Shown: in pieces, positions 26,644 through 35,809 of the stretch | Layout: every line of letters begins with the position of its first letter | Position numbering within the stretch: position 1 is the first letter of the stretch | NCBI RefSeq assembly: GCF_032918005.1 | Contig: NZ_CP136628.1 | Location: forward strand, 5,689,501-5,753,500 | Direction of reading: 5' to 3' | Origin: Bradyrhizobium sp. NDS-1 | GTDB taxonomy: Bacteria; Pseudomonadota; Alphaproteobacteria; Rhizobiales; Xanthobacteraceae | Length of the DNA: 64,000 nucleotides | Made by a program: the position numbers and the translations under genes | Notes under the pieces: model-generated | Told to the model about the DNA's origin: nothing | Database searches by the model: none | The model's input: only the letters and a program-made list of their open reading frames with translations

Positions 26644-28341
26644 TCACGCGGCACGGACCGAATTGAGGAACTTGCCGACCTCGAGCTTGAGGCGGTTGGA
26701 ATCGCGCGACAGCATCTGCGCCGCGGACAGCACCTGCGAGGACGCCGAGCCGGTTTCGGACGCGCCGCGCTGGACGTCGCCGACGTTGGACGAGACCTGC
26801 TGGGTGCCCTGGGCGGCCTGCTGAACGTTGCGGGCGATTTCCCGGGTTGCCGCGCCCTGCTGCTCCACGGCCGCCGCAATCGCCGCGGCGATTTCCGACA
26901 GACGCGCGATGGTGCCGCTGATCTCGCCGATGGCGCTGACTGAATCCTGCGTCGCCGCCTGAATGCCGCCGACCTGCTGGCCGATCTCGCCGGTGGCCTT
27001 GGCCGTCTGCTCGGCGAGCGCCTTGACCTCGGAGGCCACGACGGCGAAGCCGCGGCCGGCCTCGCCCGCTCGTGCCGCCTCGATCGTGGCGTTGAGCGCC
27101 AGCAGATTGGTCTGGCCGGCGATCGCATTGATGAGCTCGACGACGTCGCCGATCCGGGATGCGGCCCGCGACAATTCGCTGACACGTTCGGTGGTGGCAT
27201 GGGCCTGGCTGACCGCCTCGCTCGCGATCCGGGAGGAGTCCTGCACCTGACGGCCGATCTCGCGCACCGAGGACGACATCTCTTCGGCGGCCGACGCCAC
27301 CGAGTGGACATTGGTGGATGCTGCTTCCGAGCCGGATGCGACCACTGTAGCCAGCTCCTGCGCCCGGCCCGCGGTCGAGGACAGCGTCGAGGCCGACGCC
27401 TCGAGCTCGGTCGCGGCCGACGAGACAGTCTCGACGATCTCTCCGATCGCGGCCTCGAATCCGTCCGCGAGTTTGGTCATATCGGCTTTGCGCTGCGTCT
27501 CGGCACGGCGCTGCACCGCCTGCACCTCGTCGCGGCTGAAGCGGATGATGGTCTGCACGGTCTGGAGGTTGCGCAGGGCCTCACCGATCTCGTCGTCACG
27601 CTCGATCACGATGCGGTTGTCGAGCTTGTCCTGCACCAGGTTGACCAGGGTCTCGTTGAGATGCTGCATTGGTCCCTGGATCGCGCGCATCGTGGCAAAG
27701 CCGGCGAAGCTGACGACGGCGGCGCCGACGACGGCCAGCAGCGACAGGATCAGGCCGGCCGAGCCGCTGGTAGAGAGCGTCGCACCGCCGATGCCGAGCG
27801 CAAGCATGAACAGCAGCTGGAGTGCCATCGTCGTGACGAGTCTCGCCTTCAGCGTGCCGGTGAAGACGCTGAACCGGTCGAGCCACGAGCGGCGGCGAAT
27901 GATGCCGGCGTCGATGCGATAGCCATGCGGCTTCTTCTCGCGGATCGCAGCGTAGACCTGTTCGGCGAGCTTGCGCTGGTCGGCCGGCAGTCTTGTACGG
28001 ATCGAGGTGTAACCCTTGACCTGACCGTTCTCGCGGATCGGAGAGGCCGTCGCGAGCACCCAGTAGAAGTCGCCGTTCTTGCGGCGGTTCTTCACCGCGC
28101 CGAGCCAGGGTTTGCCCGCCTTCAGCGTGTCCCAGAGGTTGTCGAACGCCTCGGGCGGCATGTCGGGGTGACGAACGATATTGTGCGGCTGGCCCATGAG
28201 TTCCGCCGACGTGAAGCCGGCGGCGGCGATGAAGTCCTCGTTGAAGTAGCTGAGCTTGCCCTTCAGATCGGTCCGCGAGACGATCAGCGTCTCGTCGCTA
28301 ACCGGATACTCGACATCGGTAACAGGAAGATTCTTGCGCAT
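26644..28341 (-). CDS. PAS-containing methyl-accepting chemotaxis protein (Aer-like)
   Basis: A 565-residue chemoreceptor. Residues about 10-125 form a PAS domain of the Aer type ([15 protein letters not shown]... with NIVRHPDMP and [15 protein letters not shown]), which in Aer binds FAD and senses redox. Two hydrophobic segments (about 170-190 and 195-215) follow, then a HAMP-like region and a long signalling hairpin with the tip segment [32 protein letters not shown]. No periplasmic domain is present. Its signalling half is almost the same as that of the neighbouring receptor at 28589-30280. It likely reports energy or redox state to CheA/CheW. Confidence 0.92.
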   Translation of the reverse strand: MRKNLPVTDVEYPVSDETLIVSRTDLKGKLSYFNEDFIAAAGFTSAELMGQPHNIVRHPDMPPEAFDNLWDTLKAGKPWLGAVKNRRKNGDFYWVLATASPIRENGQVKGYTSIRTRLPADQRKLAEQVYAAIREKKPHGYRIDAGIIRRRSWLDRFSVFTGTLKARLVTTMALQLLFMLALGIGGATLSTSGSAGLILSLLAVVGAAVVSFAGFATMRAIQGPMQHLNETLVNLVQDKLDNRIVIERDDEIGEALRNLQTVQTIIRFSRDEVQAVQRRAETQRKADMTKLADGFEAAIGEIVETVSSAATELEASASTLSSTAGRAQELATVVASGSEAASTNVHSVASAAEEMSSSVREIGRQVQDSSRIASEAVSQAHATTERVSELSRAASRIGDVVELINAIAGQTNLLALNATIEAARAGEAGRGFAVVASEVKALAEQTAKATGEIGQQVGGIQAATQDSVSAIGEISGTIARLSEIAAAIAAAVEQQGAATREIARNVQQAAQGTQQVSSNVGDVQRGASETGSASSQVLSAAQMLSRDSNRLKLEVGKFLNSVRAA

Positions 28342-28448
28342 CGGGGCTCCAAAGACCGCATTCAGGATGAAATTATTTCAATACGAGCCCTGCCACGCAC
28401 CAGGCTCTCTCCCAACTTTAGTAAATCCGATTTAACCATCGATGAAAC

Positions 28449-28476
28449 GACTCGCCCGTAGGATTACGGGCGAGTC
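28449..28476. terminator. Perfect hairpin, likely terminator
   Basis: GACTCGCCCGTA at 28449-28460 and TACGGGCGAGTC at 28465-28476 are perfect 12-bp complements around a 4-nt loop. On the minus strand the stem is followed by GTTTCATCG, a weak U-tract. It lies downstream of the receptor at 28589-30280 and upstream of the one at 26644-28341, so it would separate the two transcripts. Confidence 0.6.
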
Positions 28477-28524
28477 CTGAACACGCCAACTGCGGGCGGC
28501 GCCATGCCAGCCGGCAAGAACGAG

Positions 28525-28551
28525 ACGAGCGGCGCTTTTGGCGCCGCTCGT
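28525..28551. terminator. Perfect hairpin, second of a tandem pair
   Basis: ACGAGCGGCGC at 28525-28535 and GCGCCGCTCGT at 28541-28551 form a perfect 11-bp stem with a 5-nt loop. It is the first hairpin met by a minus-strand transcript leaving the upstream receptor gene. GTTTT follows on the plus strand and a CTCGTTCTT tract on the minus strand, so it may work in either direction. Confidence 0.6.
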
Positions 28552-28588
28552 GTTTTGATCGGACGAGGATCTGCGCCGCGCGGACGTT

Positions 28589-30280
28589 CTACGCCGCGCG
28601 GACGTTGGTCAGGAACTTGCTGACCTCGTTCTTCAATCGGCCGGAGTCGTTGGACAGCATCTGCGCCGCCGACAGCACCTGCGAAGAGGCGGTGCCTGTT
28701 TCGGTCGCGCCGCGCTGCACGTCGGTGATGTTGGAAGAGACCTGCTGGGTTCCATGCGCCGCCTGCTGGACGTTGCGGGCGATCTCCTGTGTCGCCGCAC
28801 CCTGCTCTTCCACCGCGGCCGCGATCGCCGAGGAGATCTCCGACAGGCGTTCGATGGTCGAGGAGATCTCCTTGATGGCACCAACCGAGTCGTTGGTCGC
28901 CGCCTGGATGCCGGAGATCTGCTGCCCGATCTCGCCGGTCGCCTTCGCTGTCTGCTCGGCGAGCGCCTTGACCTCGGAGGCCACCACCGCAAAGCCGCGG
29001 CCGGCTTCACCGGCACGTGCGGCTTCGATGGTCGCGTTCAGCGCCAGAAGGTTGGTCTGGCCGGCAATGGTATTGATCAGCTCGACGACGTCGCCGATCC
29101 GGGCAGCCGCCTTGGACAGCTCGCTGACGCGCTCGGTGGTGGCGCGCGCCTGGCCGACGGCATCGCCCGCCATCCGCGCCGATTCCTGCACCTGACGGCT
29201 GATCTCGCCCACCGACGAGGCCATCTCCTCGGTCGCCGACGCCACCGATTGCACGTTGGTCGAGGCTTCCTCCGAGGCTCCGGCAACGGTGGTCGCCAGC
29301 CTCTGGGAGCGGTCGGCCGTCGAGGTCAGCGTCGAGGCGGAGGCCTCCAGCTGGGTCGAGGCCGACGACACGGTCTGGACGATCTCACCGATCATCGTCT
29401 CGAATTCGCGAGTGATGTCGTCGACCCGGCGGCCGCGCTCGATCTTGGCTTCGGCATCCGCGGCCGCAGCCTCGTCCGCCGCCTTCTTCGCGATCAGCGC
29501 CTCCTTGAAGATCTGGAGCACGTCGGCCATGGCGCCGATCTCCGTCTTCTCGCCGCGATGCGGGACTTCGGCCGAAAGGTCGCCCCGGCCCAGCGCCTGC
29601 ATCGGCTCGGTGATGGAATTGATGCCGCTCGAGACGTCGCGGACGAGATAGAGGCTGAGACCAATGCCGATCACGACGGCGACGCCGAGAATGACCGACA
29701 CCAGCATGAAGGCATAGGCGTAGCTGTCGGCAGCATCCAGAGCGGCCTGTTCGCCGCCCTTGGTGTTGAGCTCGATGTCCTTGTTCAGGATCTCATCGGC
29801 CTGAAGACCGATCTTGTTGACCGTCTTGCTGTTGAGCTCCTGCGCCTCTTGCGGCACCTTGCCGGCCTCCTTGCGCGACAGCGCCATGACCTCTTCGGTG
29901 CCCTTCTTGTAATCGTCCCAGAGCTTGGACCATTGGCCGTAGAGTGCCCGCTCTTCCGCAGAGGTGATCATCGGTTCGTACCTGGCCCGCACTTTGGCGA
30001 GCGCCTCTATCACGGTGGCGGCGGTCTTCTCCGTCGCGAGCTTGTCCTCCAGGGTCGGGGCCAGCATATGCTGACGAACCACGTTGCGATACGTGATAAC
30101 GCTGGCGCGCAGATCCCCGATCACCCGCACGCTGGGCATCCAGTTCGTGGTGATGTCGACGGTGTTCGCGTTCATCGACCGCATCTTCGTGATGGCGAGC
30201 AGGCCCATGCCGGTCATCGCGACCAGCAGGAACGCCACGACGCTGATGATCTTGGCGCGAATGGAGATATTGGCGAGCAT
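28589..30280 (-). CDS. Methyl-accepting chemotaxis protein, 4HB-type sensor
   Basis: A 563-residue transmembrane chemoreceptor. It has TM1 at about residues 9-30, a periplasmic four-helix-bundle-like domain (about 35-190), TM2 at about 191-213, then HAMP (about 213-265; [24 protein letters not shown]) and the cytoplasmic signalling hairpin with [32 protein letters not shown]. It detects small ligands in the periplasm and signals through CheW/CheA. The ligand is unknown. From about residue 290 on it is highly similar to the receptor at 26644-28341, indicating gene duplication with sensor exchange. Confidence 0.93.
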   Translation of the reverse strand: MLANISIRAKIISVVAFLLVAMTGMGLLAITKMRSMNANTVDITTNWMPSVRVIGDLRASVITYRNVVRQHMLAPTLEDKLATEKTAATVIEALAKVRARYEPMITSAEERALYGQWSKLWDDYKKGTEEVMALSRKEAGKVPQEAQELNSKTVNKIGLQADEILNKDIELNTKGGEQAALDAADSYAYAFMLVSVILGVAVVIGIGLSLYLVRDVSSGINSITEPMQALGRGDLSAEVPHRGEKTEIGAMADVLQIFKEALIAKKAADEAAAADAEAKIERGRRVDDITREFETMIGEIVQTVSSASTQLEASASTLTSTADRSQRLATTVAGASEEASTNVQSVASATEEMASSVGEISRQVQESARMAGDAVGQARATTERVSELSKAAARIGDVVELINTIAGQTNLLALNATIEAARAGEAGRGFAVVASEVKALAEQTAKATGEIGQQISGIQAATNDSVGAIKEISSTIERLSEISSAIAAAVEEQGAATQEIARNVQQAAHGTQQVSSNITDVQRGATETGTASSQVLSAAQMLSNDSGRLKNEVSKFLTNVRAA

Positions 30281-30448
30281 TATCGGGTCTCTTTGTGCTG
30301 GAGCCGGCGCGCGTCCGGGAATTACGAATCAATCAAAGGGAGCAGCGCCGACATCCCACACCAGAGCACCTGAGCAGACGTTAACTACGACTCCGTACGA
30401 GTACGGAAGCCAGAAAGAAATGAATGGGGGCCTAAGAATGCCCTGCGC

Positions 30449-31726
30449 TCAGCGCATGAGCCCAAGCGCATCGGAGAAGAACTCAGCGCCGCCGAAATTT
30501 CCCGACTTCAGCGCAAGCAACATCTGGCCCGCCTCCGCACCGACCGCGCGCAGCACCGGGACGCCCGCCGCAATTTCTACTCCTACGAGAAATCCGGGAA
30601 TCTTCAGCCGGTCGACCACGGCGCCCGAGGTTTCACCACCGGCAACGATCAGGCGCCGAACGCCCGCCTGGACCAGGCCTTCGGCAATGTCGGCCATGGC
30701 CTGCTCGATGGCATGCCCGGCGGCGTCGCGGCCGTGGCGCGCCTGAACGGCGGCAACGGCTTCCGGTGTCGCGCTCGAGGCGATCAGAACGGGACCATCC
30801 GCCAGCCGAGGCCGGGCCCAGGCGAGCGCGCGCTGCGCTTCGCCAGTACCTGCAACGACCTGCTCCGGGTCGAGATGTAACACCGGCATGACACGTTCGG
30901 CATTGGCGATCTGCTGAAGCGTCGCCTGCGAACAGCTTCCGGCAAGACATGCTGCTGGCCCGCCGACGGTAGCTCCGGACTCGCTGCTCGCGGCGGCGGG
31001 CTTGACCTTTCCGGTCGACACCAGCGCCCGCGCGAGGCCGAGGCCGATGCCGGACGCACCGACCGACAAGCGATGTTCGCCGGCCACGAAGCCGATGGTT
31101 TCGAGGTCGCGGTCGAACACGGCGTCGATGATGGCCGCGCCGATGCCCTTGCCCGCAAGCTCCGCCAGCCGCGCTCGCACCGCATCGGCGCCGCGCGTGA
31201 CGGCGGCGAGGTCGACGAGGCCGATCTGCGTCTTGCTCTGGCGCGCCAGCACGCGCACCAGATTGGAGTCCCGCATCGGGTTGAGCGGATGGTCCTTCAG
31301 CGGGCTCTCGTTGAGCGGGACGGCGCCGACGAACAAATTGCCCTGGTACACGGTGCGACCGGTCTCGGGGAATGCGGGCGTCACCAGCACGTTCGCCTCG
31401 CCGCAATCGGCGCGCAGCGCGTCCATCACGGGGCCGATATTGCCGGCGTCGGTGGAATCGAAAGTCGAGCAGATCTTGAACAGGACATGGCGCGCGCCAC
31501 GGCTGCGCAGCCATTTGTCTGCCGCGCGCGAACGCGTGACGGCAAGGCCGGCCTCGATCGAGCGGCTCTTCAGCGACACCACGACGGCGTCGACCTCGGG
31601 CAATGACAGATCGTCCGCCGGCACGCCGATGGTCTGCACGGTGCGCAGGCCCGCGCGCGTCAGCGTGTTGGCGAGATCGGACGCGCCGGTGTAATCGTCG
31701 GCGATGCAGCCCAACGCAAGTGTCAC
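30449..31726 (-). CDS. otnK: 3-oxo-tetronate kinase OtnK
   Basis: A 425-residue four-carbon acid sugar kinase that phosphorylates 3-oxo-tetronate (2-dehydro-L-threonate isomerised by OtnI) at C4. The N-terminal domain starts ALGCIADDYTGASDLANTL, holds KICSTFDSTDAGNIGPV (substrate-binding) and FPETGRTVYQGNLFVG. The C-terminal nucleotide-binding domain carries LIVAGGETSGAVVDRLKI near 365-385. The GTG start at 31726 overlaps the OtnI stop (GTGA), showing translational coupling. It forms an ltnD-otnI-otnK operon for L-threonate/erythronate use, with otnC divergent. Confidence 0.93.
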   Translation of the reverse strand: MTLALGCIADDYTGASDLANTLTRAGLRTVQTIGVPADDLSLPEVDAVVVSLKSRSIEAGLAVTRSRAADKWLRSRGARHVLFKICSTFDSTDAGNIGPVMDALRADCGEANVLVTPAFPETGRTVYQGNLFVGAVPLNESPLKDHPLNPMRDSNLVRVLARQSKTQIGLVDLAAVTRGADAVRARLAELAGKGIGAAIIDAVFDRDLETIGFVAGEHRLSVGASGIGLGLARALVSTGKVKPAAASSESGATVGGPAACLAGSCSQATLQQIANAERVMPVLHLDPEQVVAGTGEAQRALAWARPRLADGPVLIASSATPEAVAAVQARHGRDAAGHAIEQAMADIAEGLVQAGVRRLIVAGGETSGAVVDRLKIPGFLVGVEIAAGVPVLRAVGAEAGQMLLALKSGNFGGAEFFSDALGLMR

Positions 31727-32505
31727 GGCTTCACTCCTGCGTAAGGCTTGAACCAGGCAAGGCCGTCGGTGGTCTTGCCGCGCGGGTTGTATTCGCAGCC
31801 GACGAAGCCGGTATAGCCGAGGCGGTCGAGCTCAGTGAACAGGAAAGGGTAGTTCAACTCCTCGCCGTCGGGCTCGTTGCGCGAGGGAATGCTGGCGATC
31901 TGGATGTGGCCGATGACCGGCATCATCTCGCGAAGACGCATGGTGACGTCGCCATGGATGATCTGGCAGTGATAAATGTCGAACTGGAGTTTCAGGTTCG
32001 CAAGCCGCAGTTCCTGGATCAGGTCGCGCGCGAAACCGAAATCGTTCAGGAAGTAGCCGGGCACGTTGCGGGCGTTGATCGGCTCGATCACGATGTCGAT
32101 GCCGTGGGGGGCGAAGAATTCGGCGGCCCACGCGACCGATTTGTAGAAGGCCTCGATCGCGACACGCTCACCGCGGTTGGCGATGCCGGCCATCAAATGC
32201 AGGCGCTTGACGCCGGTCGCCTTCGCATAAGGCAGCGCGGTCTCCAGGCTCGCCTTGAGATCGGAGAAGCGCGAGGGGAGCGCGGCGAAGCCCTTCTCGC
32301 CGGCATTCCAGTCGCCCGGCGGCAGGTTGAACAGCGCCTGGGTCAGCCCGTTGCGCTCGAGCCGCTCGCCGACCGCCGCCGCCGGATGATCGTAGGGAAA
32401 AAGAAACTCGACCGCGGTGAAACCGGCCTGCGCGGCGGCATCGAAGCGATCGAGGAACGGCACCTCGGTGAACATCATCGAGAGATTGGCGGCAAAACGC
32501 GGCAT
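31723..32505 (-). CDS. otnI: 2-oxo-tetronate isomerase OtnI
   Basis: A 260-residue TIM-barrel isomerase of the hydroxypyruvate isomerase-like family. It opens with FAANLSMMFTEVPFLDRFDAA. The metal and acid/base residues lie in IVIEPINARNVPGYFL (Glu) and in QFDIYHCQIIHGD (Asp, His), and the C-terminal GFVGCEYNPRG carries another conserved Glu. It interconverts 2-oxo- and 3-oxo-tetronate. It is 11 nt downstream of the dehydrogenase gene and overlaps otnK. Hydroxypyruvate isomerase would be the alternative call, but the OtnK/LtnD/OtnC neighbours settle the pathway. Confidence 0.93.
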   Translation of the reverse strand: MPRFAANLSMMFTEVPFLDRFDAAAQAGFTAVEFLFPYDHPAAAVGERLERNGLTQALFNLPPGDWNAGEKGFAALPSRFSDLKASLETALPYAKATGVKRLHLMAGIANRGERVAIEAFYKSVAWAAEFFAPHGIDIVIEPINARNVPGYFLNDFGFARDLIQELRLANLKLQFDIYHCQIIHGDVTMRLREMMPVIGHIQIASIPSRNEPDGEELNYPFLFTELDRLGYTGFVGCEYNPRGKTTDGLAWFKPYAGVKP

Positions 32506-32516
32506 CGGAGTTCCCC

Positions 32517-33434
32517 TTACTTGTCGCCGGGCAGCTTGACGCCGGTGACCTGCGCATACATCCGCGCCACCGACGCATCATCGTCGCGGCCCATGCCGGC
32601 GGCCGAGGTCATCAGGAACATCTGGAGCGCTGCGGCCGAGACCGGCACGGGGAATCGGGCACTGCGCGCCATGTCCTGGATGATGCCGAGATCCTTGACG
32701 AAGATTTCGACTGCGCTGCGCGGCGTGTAATCACCGTCGAGCACGTGAGGCATGCGGTTCTCGAACATCCAGGAATTGCCGGCGGAGGCCGTGATCACCT
32801 CGTAGACCTTGCGGATGTCGAGGCCCTGCTTGGCCGCGAATGCCATGGCTTCGCTGGCGGCGGCGATGTGCACGCCGGCGAGCAACTGATTGATCATCTT
32901 GAATGCCGCGCCCTGCCCGGCGGCATCTCCGAGCTCGTAGAGCTTTGCGGCCATGGCGTCGAGGGCGGGGCGCGCTTTCACAAACGCGGCGGGACTGCCG
33001 GAGGCGAGAATCGTCAGCTCTCCCTGTGCGGCGCGCTGCGCCCCACCGGAGATCGGCGCATCCAGATAATGCCGGCCTGTCGCCTCCAGCTGCTTGGCGA
33101 GGCGCCGCGCCACATCCGGATCCATGGTCGCCGAGGATATGAAGACGCTGTCCTTCGGCATGGTCTCGGCGGCACCATCCTTGCCGAACAGGATCGTCTC
33201 GGTCTGCGCGGCGTTGACGACGACGCTGACGACGATATCGGCCTCCTTGGCCGCCTCGGCCGGCGTCTTGGCGCCCGCGCCGCCATCCTTCACGAACCGC
33301 GCCACTGCGTCAGCCGAAACATCGCAGCCGGTGACGTTATGGCCGGCACGCTTCAGCGAGGTCGCCATGCCGTATCCCATCGAGCCGAGGCCGACGATGG
33401 CGATGTGCTGTTTTTGAGACGTGGAGGCGGACAT
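32517..33434 (-). CDS. ltnD: L-threonate dehydrogenase LtnD
   Basis: A 305-residue beta-hydroxyacid dehydrogenase (HIBADH family). It has the dinucleotide motif IAIVGLGSMGYGMA (about 11-24), substrate signature PISGGAQRAAQG, and the catalytic Lys in GQGAAFKMINQLLAGVHIAAASEAM. It oxidises L-threonate to 2-oxo-tetronate with NAD. The ATG at 33434 gives the family N-terminus; an open frame continuing upstream runs into the divergent promoter and is not credible. It is first gene of the ltnD-otnI-otnK operon, 105 bp from divergent otnC. Confidence 0.92.
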   Translation of the reverse strand: MSASTSQKQHIAIVGLGSMGYGMATSLKRAGHNVTGCDVSADAVARFVKDGGAGAKTPAEAAKEADIVVSVVVNAAQTETILFGKDGAAETMPKDSVFISSATMDPDVARRLAKQLEATGRHYLDAPISGGAQRAAQGELTILASGSPAAFVKARPALDAMAAKLYELGDAAGQGAAFKMINQLLAGVHIAAASEAMAFAAKQGLDIRKVYEVITASAGNSWMFENRMPHVLDGDYTPRSAVEIFVKDLGIIQDMARSARFPVPVSAAALQMFLMTSAAGMGRDDDASVARMYAQVTGVKLPGDK

Positions 33435-33539
33435 ATGCAACTGACCCTTGCGACGTTTCCCGGACGGCCGGCCTTCGCGGCGGCTCGGCGAACCGATAAC
33501 ACGGCTTGGCCGCGCTGCCAAAGCGTGAGACAAGCGGAC

Positions 33540-34226
33540 ATGACGGCCATGAGGACTGAAAACAGCAACGAGACCCGGCTGCGCGAGGACGTTTGCCGCT
33601 TCGGACGGTCCCTGTTCGAGCGCGGGCTGACGCCAGGCTCCTCCGGCAATATCAGCGTCAGGCTGGATGGCGGCGGCTGGCTGGTGACGCCGACCAATGC
33701 CTCGCTCGGCTTCCTCGATCCCGCAAAGCTGTCGCGGCTGGACGATCAGGGCCGGCTGGTCTCGGGCGATGCGCCGACCAAGGAAGTTCCGCTGCACAAT
33801 GCGCTCTACGACACGCGCGGCAGCGCGCGCGCAATCGTGCATCTCCACTCCACGCATTCGGTCGCGCTCTCGATGCTGCCCGAGATCGACCCGCGCGCCG
33901 CGCTGCCGCCGATGACGGCCTATTACCTGATGAAATGCGGCGCCACTGCGCTCGTGCCCTATTATCGCCCCGGCGATCCCGCGGTCGCGGACGCGATCAA
34001 GGGACTGGCAGGAAAATATTCATCGGTGCTGCTCGCCAATCACGGTCCTGTCGTCGCCGGCGACACGCTGGAAGCCGCGGTGTTCGCGACCGAAGAGCTG
34101 GAGGAGACGGCGAAGCTGTACCTGCTGCTGCGCGGGATGAACCCGCGCTATCTGTCGCCGGAGCAGGTGCAGGATCTGGTGAAGGTGTTCGGGGTCGCGC
34201 TGCCGGAACACGGGCACGGGCATTAG
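33540..34226 (+). CDS. otnC: 3-oxo-tetronate 4-phosphate decarboxylase OtnC
   Basis: A 228-residue class II aldolase/adducin-fold enzyme that decarboxylates 3-oxo-tetronate 4-phosphate to dihydroxyacetone phosphate. Motifs visible are TPGSSGNISVR, TNASLGFLDPAKLS, the catalytic Glu region PTKEVPLHNALY, the zinc ligands in HLHSTHSVALS, and a third His in ANHGPVVAG. The ATG at 33540 gives the expected start; 33549 is a second possible ATG. The gene is divergent from ltnD-otnI-otnK and completes the route from L-threonate to central metabolism. Confidence 0.93.
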   Translation: MTAMRTENSNETRLREDVCRFGRSLFERGLTPGSSGNISVRLDGGGWLVTPTNASLGFLDPAKLSRLDDQGRLVSGDAPTKEVPLHNALYDTRGSARAIVHLHSTHSVALSMLPEIDPRAALPPMTAYYLMKCGATALVPYYRPGDPAVADAIKGLAGKYSSVLLANHGPVVAGDTLEAAVFATEELEETAKLYLLLRGMNPRYLSPEQVQDLVKVFGVALPEHGHGH

Positions 34227-34240
34227 CGCCACATGCACCG

Positions 34241-34366
34241 GCGTCATCCTGAGGTGCGAGCCTTGCGATGCAATTGCATCGCAAGGTGAAGCCTCGAAGG
34301 ATGGGCTACGGACGCTCGCAGCGCATCCTTCGAGGCGCGCGAAGGGCGCGCACCTCAGGATGACGG
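34241..34366. repeat. Palindromic intergenic repeat, GCGTCATCCTGAGG type
   Basis: GCGTCATCCTGAGGTGCG at the left pairs with a GCGCACCTCAGGATGACGG arm at the right. The inner ATCCTTCGAGGC pairs with GCCTCGAAGGAT, plus a TTGCGATGCAATTGCATCGCAA hairpin. The same family occurs at 37693-37778. It sits between convergent otnC and the ABC importer operon. Confidence 0.85.
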
Positions 34367-34389
34367 CAGAGTATGCCGTGGCAATCTAG

Positions 34390-35094
34390 CTACAGCCCCA
34401 GATACGCCTTGCGCACATCCGGATTGCCCTTGATCTCGCTCGCTGCGCCCTGCATCAGCACGCGGCCGGTTTGCAGGATGTAGGCGCGGTCGGCGATCTC
34501 GAGGCACTCGGCCATGCGCTGCTCGACGATCAGCACGGTCATGCCGGAGTCGCGGATGAGCTTTACGGCTTGAAAGATCTCGTCGACGAGCTTCGGCATG
34601 ATGCCCTGCGACGGCTCGTCCAGCATCAACAGCCGCGGGCGTGTCATCAGCGCGCGGCCGATCGCGAGCATCTGCTGCTCGCCGCCAGAAAGCGTCTCGG
34701 CGCGCTGCTCCAAACGTTCCTGGAGACGTGGGAACAGCTTGAAGACGAGATCGAGCGGCTCTTCGCGGTTTGCCTCGCTTCGGTAGAGGTAGCTGCCGAG
34801 GCGGAGATTGTCGCGCACCGACAGGCGTGGAAACAGGCGGCGGTTCTCCGGGACATAGGCGATGCCGGTCGCTGTGATGTGATGCTGCGCCATGCCGTCG
34901 AGGCGCTTGCCGTCGAACGTCACCGTGCCCGAACGCGGGCGCTCGGCACCGGCGATGGATTTGAGCAGCGTCGACTTGCCCGCGCCGTTGGCACCGGCCA
35001 CGCAGACGATCTCGCCCTTCTGGACCTCGATCGAGACCGCGGAGATCGCGACCAGGCCCTGATAGGCGGTCGTGACTTCACGCACGCTGAGCAT
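34390..35094 (-). CDS. livF: Branched-chain-type ABC importer ATP-binding protein LivF
   Basis: A 234-residue ATPase with Walker A GANGAGKSTL near residue 37, signature LSGGEQQMLAIGRAL, Walker B LLMLDEPSQGI and the H-loop region IVEQRM. LivF-type proteins lack the C-terminal insert of LivG. It energises import by the permeases encoded upstream. It is the last gene of the livH-M-G-F set and overlaps livG by 17 nt. The substrate is set by the binding protein and is not known. Confidence 0.93.
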   Translation of the reverse strand: MLSVREVTTAYQGLVAISAVSIEVQKGEIVCVAGANGAGKSTLLKSIAGAERPRSGTVTFDGKRLDGMAQHHITATGIAYVPENRRLFPRLSVRDNLRLGSYLYRSEANREEPLDLVFKLFPRLQERLEQRAETLSGGEQQMLAIGRALMTRPRLLMLDEPSQGIMPKLVDEIFQAVKLIRDSGMTVLIVEQRMAECLEIADRAYILQTGRVLMQGAASEIKGNPDVRKAYLGL

Positions 35095-35809
35095 GACGAT
35101 CTCCCAGATATGCGCTGATCACCTTGGGATCGCGGACGACATCGGCGGGTTTGCCCTCGACCAGCACCTTGCCGAGGTCGAGCACGATGGCGCGGTCGAC
35201 CAGCGGCATCACGATCTCCATGACATGCTCGACCATCAGCACGGTGATGCCGGCATCGCGCACCTTGCGCACAAGTGCGACACCGGTCTGCGCCTCGGTC
35301 GGCGTCAGGCCGGTGAGGACTTCGTCGAGCAGCAACAGCTTCGGCTCGGTCGCGAGCGCACGGGCGACTTCGAGGCGGCGCTTCTCGGCCGGCACGAGGT
35401 CGCTTGCGAGCACGTCGGCGCGCGCCGCAAGGCCGGTGAACTCCAGCACCTCATGCGCCTTGCGGCGGGCCTCACGCATCACCGTGTTGCGCACGAGCGC
35501 ACCGACGATGACGTTGTCGATCACGGTCATGGTCTCAAAGCTCTTGACCACCTGGAAGGTACGACCGATGCCGCGTTGGCAACGCTGGGCCGCCGGCATG
35601 CGGGTGACGTCCTCGCCATCGAACAGAATCGAGCCTTGGGTGGGCGGCAGCACGCCGGCGATCAGGTTGAACAGCGTCGACTTGCCGGCACCGTTGGGAC
35701 CGATCAGGCCGACGATCTCGCCGCGGCCGACCGAAATCGAGACGTCGCTGTTGGCGACGAGGCCGCCGAAGCGTTGCCAGACCCCGCGGGTTTCGAGAAG
35801 CGGCGTCAT
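35078..35809 (-). CDS. livG: Branched-chain-type ABC importer ATP-binding protein LivG
   Basis: A 243-residue ATPase with Walker A GPNGAGKSTLFNLIAG, the LivG segment RTFQVVKSFETMTVIDNV, a VPAEKRRLEVARALATEPKLLLLDEV signature plus Walker B, and VEHVMEIVM (H-loop). The signature LSGG is replaced by LVPAEKRRLE, a variant found in this LivG group. It is translated as part of the livHMGF operon with overlaps at both ends (4 nt with livM, 17 nt with livF). Confidence 0.92.
   Translation of the reverse strand: MTPLLETRGVWQRFGGLVANSDVSISVGRGEIVGLIGPNGAGKSTLFNLIAGVLPPTQGSILFDGEDVTRMPAAQRCQRGIGRTFQVVKSFETMTVIDNVIVGALVRNTVMREARRKAHEVLEFTGLAARADVLASDLVPAEKRRLEVARALATEPKLLLLDEVLTGLTPTEAQTGVALVRKVRDAGITVLMVEHVMEIVMPLVDRAIVLDLGKVLVEGKPADVVRDPKVISAYLGDRHAQRA

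Noticed and set aside
30370..30440. Short CCGTA/TACGG stem near 30394 as a terminator
   Set aside because: The stem is only about 5 bp with no U-tract and is on the wrong side to serve a neighbouring gene clearly.
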